Shown piece after piece: positions 1-9,943 of a stretch of 10,703 bases of DNA. Under the pieces are notes generated by a model. That model saw nothing but the letters and a program-made list of their open reading frames with translations, was not told the origin of the DNA and ran no database searches. Source of the DNA: Baffinella frigidus (taxonomy: Eukaryota; Cryptophyceae; Cryptomonadales; Baffinellaceae); contig MU646884.1 in the NCBI GenBank assembly GCA_026770585.1, positions 68,882 to 79,584 of the forward strand, read 5' to 3'. Position numbers and translations under genes: made by a program. Positions within the stretch are counted from its first letter, which is position 1. Each line of letters starts with the position of its first letter.

Positions 1-127
1 GTTTAGGGTTCAGGGTTTAGGGTTTAGGGTTTAGGGTTTAGGGTTCAGGGTTTAGGGTTCAGGGTTTAGGGTTTAGGGTTTAGGGTTTAGGGTTTCGGGT
101 TTAGGGTTTGGGATTCAGGGTGTAGGG
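1..127. repeat. Telomere-like heptamer array (TTTAGGG/TTCAGGG)
   Basis: About 18 near-perfect heptamers run with the G-rich strand on plus, mostly TTTAGGG with TTCAGGG variants. This is intronic or intergenic relative to the gene. The orientation is wrong for a real chromosome end at the left edge, which would show CCCTAAA on plus. Confidence 0.9.
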
Positions 128-134
128 ATCGGAC

Positions 135-185
135 CTTTCGCGTCTCGAGGAGGTGCTCGACAGTCTCCCGCGCGCGTTTCGACAC
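135..185 (-). CDS. Exon 26, last exon seen in the window
   Basis: Acceptor TATGGCAG|GTG and donor CGAAAG|GTCCGA. It has 51 nt (17 residues), phase 0/0, reading VSKRARETVEHLLETRK. Its first 17 bases plus the acceptor GCAG are repeated exactly at 361-381. After the donor comes a telomere-like repeat to the window edge, so the gene probably continues beyond position 1. Confidence 0.66.
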
Positions 186-3100
186 CTGCCATAAGTCAAC
201 AAGCCGCCATAAGTTAACACGCCACCATAAGTCAACAATCCACCATAAGTCAACACGCCACCATAAGTCAACACACCGCCATAAGTCAACACGCCACCAT
301 AAGTCAACAAGCCACCATAAGTCAACACGCCGCCATAAGTCAACACGGCAAAGCATCTAACGCGCGCGTTTCGACACCTGCTCCGCGAGCGCGCCCAACT
401 CAGATTGCAACGCCTCCAATTCCCGGGGGGAAATCGACTGAATTTGAAGCATCGGCTCCAATTCCCGTACAAAACGCGCGCTGAAGCGAAACCGGGTTAG
501 GCGCGTTCCCGCCTCCCGGGTCTCGCGCCGCTCCTCAAGGCCGCAACCAAAAAGCTTTCGCACCAGCTCCCCGTTTTGTACGGTAATCGGATCTACCCTT
601 TCAAATCCGGCCGGGAATTGGCTCCAATTCCCGCTGGAACGAAAGCGGGTAAGGCGCGTTACCGCCTCGAACCCCCGGGGGGAAAGCAAAAGGATCGGCT
701 GAATTTGATAGGGTTGCTCCAATTCCCGTAGACAACGCTACGGGAATGCTGAAACGAAAGTGAGGTGGGCGCGGTACCGCCTCGCGGATCTCGCGCTGCT
801 CCTCCTCGACGCGCAACCAAAAAGATTTCGCTCCAGCACCCCGTTTTGTACGGGAATCGGAGCCAATCCTTCAAACCCGGCCGGGAATTGGAGCCGTTGC
901 TCCAATTCCCGGTGGAACGGCTCCAATTCCCGGTGAAGCGAAAGTGAAGTGGGCGCGGTACCGCCTCTCGGGTCTCGCGCTGCTCCTCCTCGACGCGCCG
1001 CTCCTCTCGGAAGCTCTCCTCCATCTTGCTCTTGTCCTGTGCCAAGCCTTGTGCTTCACTCAACCGGACCAGATCTGCACTAGGATGGTATCACTCAACT
1101 CAAGGCTACAGGGCCTCATTCAGGACCTGTATCGAGAGTAATAAAGAAGGAAAAGAAGGCACCAAATCCGGACACGACCAGTACCCCCCCCCCCCCCGAT
1201 TAGTCAACTGCTCTTTGCCCCCTCGCACAGGTGATGGTCATAACCTGAGCAAAGGTGGACGCGAGGGCGATGCGCTCTTGTTCGTAGCCTTGAGCGAGGA
1301 TCGCCCGGCGCTCCTCCGCTCCCCGCTCCGCTTCCGAAACCTGTCACCCGAAAGACAGTGTGCTTAATGAAGGGAGGAGCGTGCTTTCAGCCTACCCCCC
1401 CCAACCCCGTAACCCCCAACCCCCCAACCCCGCTCCGCCGCGGAAACCTACCCCAGGGGATCCGAGGAAGAATTCAGTTGGGAGTTGGCAGCATACGTTT
1501 TCAGACCCTAACGCGAAGCCTAACACCCAACCGCCCCTCATCTTGTTTGCAGCCCTCCGCGAGCATCGCCCGGTGCTCCTCCGCGCCCCGCTTCGGAAAC
1601 CTATCGAGAGATTGTTGATTCGTTGCCAAACAACCAGCGTCAGCGCCGCACATGCCTTCCGCGTTGTGCTACATACTGTACCCCGTGTCGGCCGCTCTTA
1701 CGAGCTTTTCCCGGATGGATTTTATCTCCACCTCCTACTCCGAAACCTATCACCCGAGGGGGGGTAGTGTGAATAGTACCCAGAGGCGCGTGCTGTGACT
1801 CCCAACCCCCCAACCCCGCCCCGCTTCCGAAACCTGGTTAACACCCTATCCGAGCAACGATTCAGGTGAGGTTTGGCAAAACTCAACCTGACAGAAGGAT
1901 CATATTGGGCCGCGTCTGGGAGCACGCCGAGGGGGGGTAGTGTGGTGAATACCCAGAAGCGCGTGCTAACCCCCAACCTCCTCGACGGGGTGCCTCCAAT
2001 CCCCGCCGGAATCTGAGGGATCGGCTCTAATTCCCGCACACAGCGGGGTGGAGTGGGGCGGGAACCGCGTCGGAGAGCGCGCGCGTGCGCTCCGAAGCGC
2101 GCACCTCCTCCTCCTGCACCAGAAATGATCTCAGGGTTTACGGAGTAGGGTTCAGGGATTTCGGGGGATCAACAAGCCGCCATCAGTCAACACGGCAACA
2201 CATCTAACACGCGTGTTTCGACACCTGCACCGCGAGCGCTCCCAACCCAGATTGCAACGGCCTGAATCCCCGGGAGGAAGTCTCAAGAATCGGCTGGATT
2301 TGAAGGGTTGGATCCAATTGCCGTACAAAAGGCGCGCTGAGACGAAACCGAATTAGGCCGAGTTAGGTTACCGCCTCGCGAGTCTCGCGCGCGAAACGCT
2401 TCGCCGAAAACGTCCGCTCCTGCTCCTGCGGTTTGGTGTTTCTTGTTTGGTGTTTGGTGTTTGGTGTTTGGTGTTTGGTGTTTGGTGTTTGGTGTTTGCT
2501 GTTTGTTATTTGGTGTTTGGTGTTTGGGGGGTGGTCTTTGGTGTTTGGTGTTTGGTGTTTGGGGTGTGGTGTTTGGTGTTTGGGGTGTGGTGTTTGGTGT
2601 TTGGTGATTGCGGTGTTTGGTGTTTGGTGTTTGGTGTTTGGTGTTTGGTGTTTGGTGTTTGGGTGGTGGTGTTTGGGGGGTGGTGTTTGGGGAGTGGTAT
2701 TTGGTGTTTGGTGTTTGGGGTTTAGGGTTTAGGGTTTGGGGTTTGGGGTGCAGCGCCTTTCAGGGTTGAGGGATTGGGGTTCAGGGATTTCAGGGGATTG
2801 GGGTTTGGCGATTGGGTTCAGGGCTTAGGGTGTAGGGTGAAGGGTTTGGGGTGCAGGGTTCAGGCTGTGGGGTTAAGGGAGTTTGCTTAGGGTTTAGGGC
2901 ATAGGGTATAGGGTATAGGGTTTAGGGTATAGGGTTTAGGGTATAGGGTATAGGGTATAGGGTATAGGGTATAGGGTATAGGGTATAGGGTGTAAAGGGT
3001 AGCATGTACCCCCTCCCTCTCGTCGGCAGACAGCTGAAGCGCTTGGTCCTTTTCGTAAAGCGACTGTTCAAGGCCCTTCTCGCGCGCGGCGAATGTCGTT

Positions 3101-3301
3101 TCTAGCACCACCTCCCGCGCCCTGCAAAAACCCGCGATGCTCACAGACTCTTCTCAAGTTGACAGTCAGCGCTCGCGGTACAGATCCGTCAACTTAGGAG
3201 AAGCACTGCTCGAGGCCCGCCCGGCGCACGGAGAAGGTCCTTTCAGACACTGCCTCTCTCTCTCTCTCTCTCTCTCGCTCTCTCTCGCTCTCTCTCTCTC
3301 G

Positions 3302-3342
<41 letters not shown>

Positions 3343-6300
3343 CTCCTCTCTCCTCTCTCCTCTCTCCCACCCCTCCGCGCTATCTCTCTCCCTGGGGGCG
3401 ACAAGCCTGCCGGCGGGGCTGACACGCGCCCTCGTTTCGGGTTTCGGGTTTCACCTCCACTCAGTGGACTACCAAGGTTTCGGGACCCCTAGATTTAGCA
3501 GTCATGTGAAAACAAAGGCACCAGATAAGGCCTTCAAGTTAATTGCGTTGGGGCAAACCTTTCATCAAAAGTCAGGGGCGAGTTAACTTTTGATGACAGG
3601 TCCGTGGTTCACCGTGTGGAAGTGTCAACTTGAGAATAGTCCGTGGAACCGACCCCAAAACCCTAAACCCTAAACCCTGAACCCTGAACCCTAAACCCTG
3701 AAAACGCGATTGAGTGCCACCCTCCGCGCCCTTCAAGCTTATCCGGGGAAACCTACTTTTTCTTTCGTTTTCTGTCACCGAAAATTACTACACAATTCGT
3801 TCTTACTAGTAATATTAAAAAGCATTTGTGTAATAATTTTCGTTGCCAGAAAATGAAAGAAAACTAGGTCTCCCCGGATAAAAGGCAGTGGGCCAGAGGT
3901 GCGATCCTCCAAGACTATTCTAAAGTTGACAGTCAGCGCTCGCGGTACAACCCTGTCAACTTTATCGCAAAACCGACCCTTCCCTCCTCACCAAACACCC
4001 CGTTCCGCAAAGCACCTGACGCCCATACCACGACAGGTCATTACTGGGAATTTCAGAACGCAACCTTTCATTTCGTGGTTCTAAATGGTACGTAGCCACC
4101 ACCGATTTCGCAGCTCCTCGTCCTTTCCACGTCCGGTCCGAGTACAAAAATTCGGATCCGTGTACAAAATTAAAAACAAGACTTGTATCTGAAATTTCGA
4201 GTTACGACCTGGCGTGGTATACGTACGTGATGAGTCACGCAAGCCCCATACATATATCTGTACCTCAACGACGCCTCGATTCCCTCGGCGGTTGACAAAA
4301 AAAAATCCGTTTAGGGGCGGCGGAGCCCAAAAATGTCAAAGTTGACGGTGACGACTTGAGGCGGCGCAGGTAGATACGGGATAGATGTACCTGAACGACG
4401 CCTCGATGTCCTCAGCGGTATCCCCAAGCGCGCTGCTCCAGGCCGTGAGGGACGATTCGAGGTCTGCCAGCAGGAGGTGCAGCTCGACGCTCCGTGCCTC
4501 CGCGCGCGCGTGCACCTGCACCGACTCCCTTTTTTTTAGCGCGTATACGCCGGCGCGTGTGAATCGTATATGGCGCTTATGGATGCTGCGCGCGGACGTA
4601 TATGTTGTAGGAGGGGGCGTATATCAGGGCTCTCGAGGTCTGCCAGGAGGATGTGCAGCTCTACGGTCCGAACTTCCGCACGAGCGTGTACCTGCATCGA
4701 GTTTTTTTAGCGCGTATACACCACGTATAAATCGTATATATGTTTTTTTTTGGTGAGTAACGCGGCACACGGACGTATATAGTGTAGTTCGCAACGTATA
4801 TCAGGATGGATGATCGAAGCCTCACTGTGATGGAGCGTTCAAAGTTTGCAGGAAAGAGGTGCAGCTCTTCGGTTCCAGCGCACGTAAATTGAGGTTGAGG
4901 GTTGAGGTTTGGGGTTTGGGGTCTAGTGTGTGGGGTTTGGGGTCTAGGGTGTGGGGTTTGGGGTCTAGGGTGTGGGGTTTAGGGTTTAGGGTTTAGGGTT
5001 TAAGGTTAAGAGTTTAGAGTTTAGGGTTTAGGGTTTAGGGTTTAGGTTAAGAGTAAGGGTTTAGGGTTTAGGGTTTAGGGTTTAGGGTTTAGGGTTCAGG
5101 GTCTAGGGGTTATCGGGCTTGGGGTTCAGGGTGCAGGGCCTATGCTGTGCACACACGGGTTTAGGGTGTAGGGTTTGGGTGAGGGATTGGGGTTCAGCGT
5201 GCACCTCGCGCGTGCCCTGGAGCGAACGATCGAACTTTTAGGGTCTAGGATTTCGGGCGTTGGGAGTGGGGTTAGGGCTTAGAAGAAGCACCTGGCGCTT
5301 CCCTTGGAGCGAATGTTCGAGGGAATGTTCGAGGCGAGGGAACATTCCCTTTTGGGTGAGGGATTGGGGTTGAGCGTGCACCTCGCGCTTGCCCTGGAGC
5401 GAACGATCGAGGTTGGCCAGGCTCGTCGAGAGCACCGCCTCCCTCTCCACTGCCTGCGCTTATGGGTATAGCGTTTAGGGTGTGGGTTCTGGGGGTTGGG
5501 GTTGAGGGTTTGGGGGTTGGGGTTAAGGGTTAGGGAAGAGAGAAAGGAGTGCGAACGATGGGTTAGGGTGTGGGGTCCAAGGTACAGGGTTTGGGATATG
5601 AAGGTTAGGGTGTAGGCGGTAGGAGGTGGAGTTCGAATCCATCCGGAAAATGCTCGTATGAGCGGCCGACACGGGGTACAGTAAGTGGCACGATGCGCAG
5701 CATGTGCGGCGCTGACGCTGGTTGTTTGGCAATAAATTATCAATCTCTTCAGGGTGTAGGGTCGAACCTCGGCCTCCGTCTCCCGAAGCTCCTGCCGCCG
5801 TGATTGCTCCTCCACCTCCAACGCCCCTACCTGTTTACGTGTTAGGGTTTAGGTTTTATGGTTAGGGTGTGGGGTTGAGGGGCTAGGGCTTATGGTGAGG
5901 GCTTAGGGGTTTGGGGGTTTGGGGTTTGGGGTTTGGCATCGCCCCACGCTTTCTTAGGACTTAGGGTTTATGGTTTCGGGTTTAGGGTTTATGGTTTATG
6001 GTTTAGGGTTTAGGGTTTAGGGTGGCCTGGCGCTGGCGAGCCGCAATGCTCTCCTCCAGCCTCTGCGCCTCCTCGTCCCTCTCCTGTTCAGGGTTGAGTG
6101 TTCAGGGGTTCGGGTTTCGGGTTTAGGGTTTAAGTTTCAGGGTTTCGGGTTTGGGGGTTAGGGTTTGGGGTTTAGGTTTTAGGGTGTCGGGTAGTCGACC
6201 AGCCGGCGGGCCGCAAAACTTTCCTCGAGAAGCAACACCTCCCGCTCGCCCGCCGCGCGCGTTTCCCCCACCTGGCCCCGATTCAACACACACTCAGATT

Positions 6301-9300
6301 ATCAACGGTTATAAATCGTTCCGTACCAGGCAGTTTTAAATTTGTACCGCTCCACCGATTGTACAATCGCATTGTAGCGCATTTGAGGACCTCCCGCTCC
6401 CCGCCGCGCGGTTTTCCCCCACCTGAAAACAGTTGGCGGTTGACTGACCCGGGCTTTTCCCGGTACACACCCTGAAGTCAACTTGGCTGCGGAACACACC
6501 TGGCCAGGTTCGACAACTGCACCTCCTGCTCCGTCAACTTTTGGCGTAAAACAACATCGGTCAACCCGACTCAGGCAGAGCTAGACCTCTTGCGCAGGGG
6601 GTGGGTAGCCACGGATTGTCGGTCTCGGATCGAGATTGTCTCAGCGTGAGTCAGAGGACATGACACGGCAGTCACGACCGACCGTCTGGCTTCGGCGTCC
6701 GCGTGACCGGTCACGCGGGCGTTCACGAGCCTGCCGGCGGGGCTGACCTCCTGCGCGGCGCGGCACGATGAGAGCCAACGGCGAGGATTAGTCTACTGTG
6801 GTCCTTTTTTCGGGGGGAGGGCTCACAACCTGCTGCTCGAGGGCGGCGCGGCGAGAGGAGAGAACGGCGAGGCGCGCCTCCATCTCCCGCTCCCGCTCCA
6901 CCAGCACGGCCTCGAGGGCCGCGCGGCGTCCCGCCACCTCCGCCTGCGCCGCAGAGATCCGCTCTGCCGCACCATTTGACCACCATTGGTCAAACGATTG
7001 GTCAAAACGACAACGGTCACATTTCGCGGGCAAATCGTTGGACCGGACGTTCGCGGTCGAGTCGTCAACTTTACAAGGGTGGGCCACCCCGCGCTGGAGT
7101 TGGGGCCTGAAGGAGCGCACCTGCCGCGCGCAGCTCCGCTTTCGCGACACGTTCGGCCGCGCTCGCCTCCGCCTCGGAAAGCAGTTCCGCCGCCTCTGAG
7201 CGCATCGAGCTTTTCCGCGCCTCGATGCCCCGCGCCACTTCCTCCACCGATTTTTGGAGAGCGTCTTTCCGCGCAGCCACGCCTTTTGGGGGTTTGGGGT
7301 TTAGGGTGTAGGGTTTACAGGGGAGGGTTAGGGATTAGGGTTTAGGGTGTAGGGTTTAGGGTGTAGGGTTTAGGGTTCAGGGTTCAGGGTTTAGGAGTTG
7401 GGGTTGAGGGTTTAGGGTGTAGGGTTTAAGGTGTAGGGTTTCAGGTGTAGGGGGCAGGTGACCGGTCTCCATGTCCTCGATCGCAGCTTCGAGGGTGCGC
7501 CTTCGATCTGCCATGCGTGCCTCCACCTCCTCCACGCTTGCCTCCAGATCCTGCTCCGTCCACTCCGGGGGTTGGCCAGCCGCGTACAGAGAGAGTGCGG
7601 AGCGGGGACACCTACACCCTACATCCTGCATCCTGCACCCTACACCCTACACCCTACACCCTGCACCCGACACCCTACACCCTACACCATGCACCCCACA
7701 CCCTGCACCCCACACCCTGCACCCTGCAGCCTACACCCTACACCCTACACCCTGCACCCTGCACCCTACACCCCACACCCTACACCCTACACCCTACACC
7801 CCACACCCTGCACCCTACACCCTACACCCTACACTCTACACTCTACATTCTACACTCTACACCCTACACCCCGCACCCTACACCCTGCACCCTGCACCCT
7901 ACACCCCACACCCTACACCCTGCACCCAGCACCTGGACGGTGCGGTTGACGGCGGAGCGCTCGACCTCGACCTGTTCCCACGCCAGATCGTAAGTGGGAA
8001 TTCCAAGACGCAACGGTTCGTTTCGAAGTACAAATGAGTGTGCCCAGAACTTGGGACACGCGACCTTTCGTCAATTCCACGTCCGCACCTAACTAAAAAT
8101 CGTTCCCGCGAGAGCACCCAACCCGGTTTCAGAACCCGCTCCTTGAGCCATTTGGCTCATGTCGGCGCCTTTCAGTACCGCCCAGCGCGCGTACAACACT
8201 TTCCACTCGGTGGGCTTCGAGGGTCTCGGATTTGAATTTGGGGCCGGATTGTAGGGTGTTACGTGACCAAATTTGCACCAGAAAATCCTTCAAGTTAATT
8301 ATCTCTGGGCAAGTTGGCTTTTGTTGAGAGGTCCGAAGTCCACCGTGTGGTACGCCCCGGCTGGGAGAATAGTTGGGGCGGGTCGCGGACCGAGTGTTCC
8401 AAGACCGAGAGGGTTTTCTGCAGCTCCTCTGCCTCCGCGCGCCCCACCTGATAAGGGTGCAGGGTAAGCCTTGGGCATACGGTAATCCACTGTTACTTCT
8501 TAAGTTAACAGAGGTTCCACTTTTGCTTTGAGACGTCCCACTCTCGACTTTTGTCTCGGTGCGCACCGCTCTTCCCTAAATCCCAAACCCCGAACCCTGA
8601 AATAACGAGACCTGAACCCGAATACCTACACCAGAAACCCCAATGCGCCCGCCCCGCCTGCATCAGGTTTTCTTTTTGGGGTTTGTTTTGAGGGTTTGGG
8701 GTGTGATGGACCAGGATTCAGGGTCAAAACATAGGGATTGGGATTGGGATTGGGATTGGGATTGGGATTGGGATTGGAATTGGGATTGGGATTGGGATTG
8801 GCATCACACGGTGATGACCTGCTTCAGGCTCCAGACTTGAGGATTGAGAGTTTGGGCTTCAGGGTTTGAAGTTGAGGGTAGACCTGCAGGCTGAAATCGA
8901 CGCGCGCCACCTCCAAACGCCGCCCCGCGAGGCTCGCATCGGTTTCAGGGTTCGGGGTTTGCGGCACCAGGATTCAGGGTCAAAACATAGGGGTTGGGTA
9001 AACTCTGATGCCCAACCCCTGATGACCAAAGCGTGATGACCAAAGCCTGATGACCAAAGCGTGATGACCTGCAGGCTGGACTCGACGCGCGCCACCTCCA
9101 AACGCCTCTCCGCGAGGCTCGCATCCAGCGCCACACATTCCCCTTGCCGCACCGCCACCTCATCCTGCATTTGGGGGGGCAGTTAGGGACCCTAGCTCAT
9201 TCAGTTAGGCATCCTAGCTAATTCAGTTAGGGATCCTAACTAATTCAGTTAGGGATCCTCACCAATTTAGTTAGGGATCCTAACTAATCAACGGATCCTC

Positions 9301-9878
9301 TCGAGGCTTGCGTGGAGAGCCACACAACCCCCTTGCCGCACGGCCACCGCCCCCTGGATAAGTCTTTCGGGATTTGGAATGAACCCTACACCTCAAACGT
9401 TGAGGATTGGGAGGTACGTCGCCGCTCCTCGAGGCTTCGGTCACCTCCTCCTGCGTTCGGGATTCGGTATTCGGTATTCGGTATTCGGTATTCGGTATTC
9501 GGTATTCGGGATTAGGGATTGCAATAGTGTGTATGGTCTGTACCAGGAAAGACGCTACACGTGGTTGTACACAGCACTATACAACCCCATTTACAGCCTC
9601 CCCAGAAACAGGCCCTACAACTGCACATGCATATATATACCTGCAGGGACGTATATCACGAGGATTTATTTTAATTCAAAGGGCGCAGGTGTATAATAAT
9701 ATATGTAAATTAGCTGCAGCACACAGCCTTCGGCCGCGAGGCGTGTTTCTCTGCCAACGATCTCTGCACATGTGGTTATATACATTATACAGCACTATAC
9801 AACCACATGTATACATTATATAGCACTATACAACCACATGTACAGCCTCCCTGGTACAGAACCTACAACTACATATAT

Positions 9879-9943
<65 letters not shown>

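Larger units (their letters stand above)
438..961 (-). repeat. Multiplied exon-intron unit with a short intron family
   Basis: Three related units cover this stretch. Shared minus-strand parts are RETREA-coding ends, donors GTACCGCGCC or GTAACGCGCC, a TTTCGYTTCAGC core, CAAAACGGGG with TTTTTGGTTGCG, GGGAATTGGAGC, and the acceptor CAAATTCAG. Introns 699-777, 2294-2371 and the damaged 438-509 are 79, 78 and 72 bp and homologous. CTCCAATTCCCG occurs at least six times here. Confidence 0.75.
1341..2065. repeat. Intron 19-20: repeated acceptor-boundary units, C-rich
   Basis: No supported exon here. The segment contains four copies of the exon-20 acceptor boundary (edges 1447, 1600, 1746, 1833) alternating with C-rich CCCCCAACCCC stretches. 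It also holds a GGGGGGGTAGTGTG...GCGCGTGCT unit seen at 1753-1790 and 1931-1966, and one arm of the inverted dispersed repeat at 1612-1734. Confidence 0.65.
3122..4390. other. Large intron 15-16, element-rich
   Basis: 1269 bp with no supported exon. The flanking phases (AG|...|G) join exactly, so no exon is needed in between. It holds the features listed between 3134 and 4222. At 4264-4292 it also holds a copy of the 3' end of exon 15. Confidence 0.7.

Noticed and set aside
1-127. True chromosome end (telomere)
   Set aside because: At a left-hand end the plus strand should read CCCTAAA; here it reads TTTAGGG. Similar tracts occur throughout the window inside introns.
189-350. CRISPR-like array
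   Set aside because: Units are contiguous 18-bp tandem copies without distinct spacers, in a eukaryotic intron.
2433-2732. Plus-strand open frames of 92-99 codons rich in F, G, V, W, C
   Set aside because: Produced by the (TTTGGTGT)n array; no start context, codon pattern or non-repeat sequence.
3137-3586. 149-codon plus-strand frame and its minus counterpart over the (TC)n tract
   Set aside because: Dinucleotide repeat gives SLSL or RERE strings. The surrounding sequence is intronic for the minus-strand gene.
4385-4756. 123-codon plus-strand frame
   Set aside because: Antisense shadow of exon 15 and its upstream partial copy; the minus reading has matched splice phases and heptad pattern.
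5620-5660. tRNA or tRNA-derived SINE, because GAGTTCGAATCC resembles a B box or T loop
   Set aside because: The T-arm stem does not pair, no A box lies upstream, and the sister copy at 1612-1734 lacks the motif.
6302-6350. A further copy of the fold-back element arm
   Set aside because: GTACCAGGCAG...AAATT is only loosely similar to the ends at 4024 and 4222; without an alignment score I cannot support it.
6500-6525. Extra exon reading EVQLSNLA between AG and GT
   Set aside because: 26 nt leaves phase 2, which does not fit the phase-0 start of exon 11, and it is not needed to connect exons 10 and 11.
7458-8037. Long plus-strand open frames of 158-188 codons in three frames
   Set aside because: They arise because the heptamer CACCCTA and its variants contain no stop in any frame. 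The same peptide string appears in all three frames.
8129-8200. An exon between exons 6 and 7 (reading ADMSQMAQGA)
   Set aside because: It requires phase 1 on both sides while both neighbours are phase 0. Other frames hit a stop.
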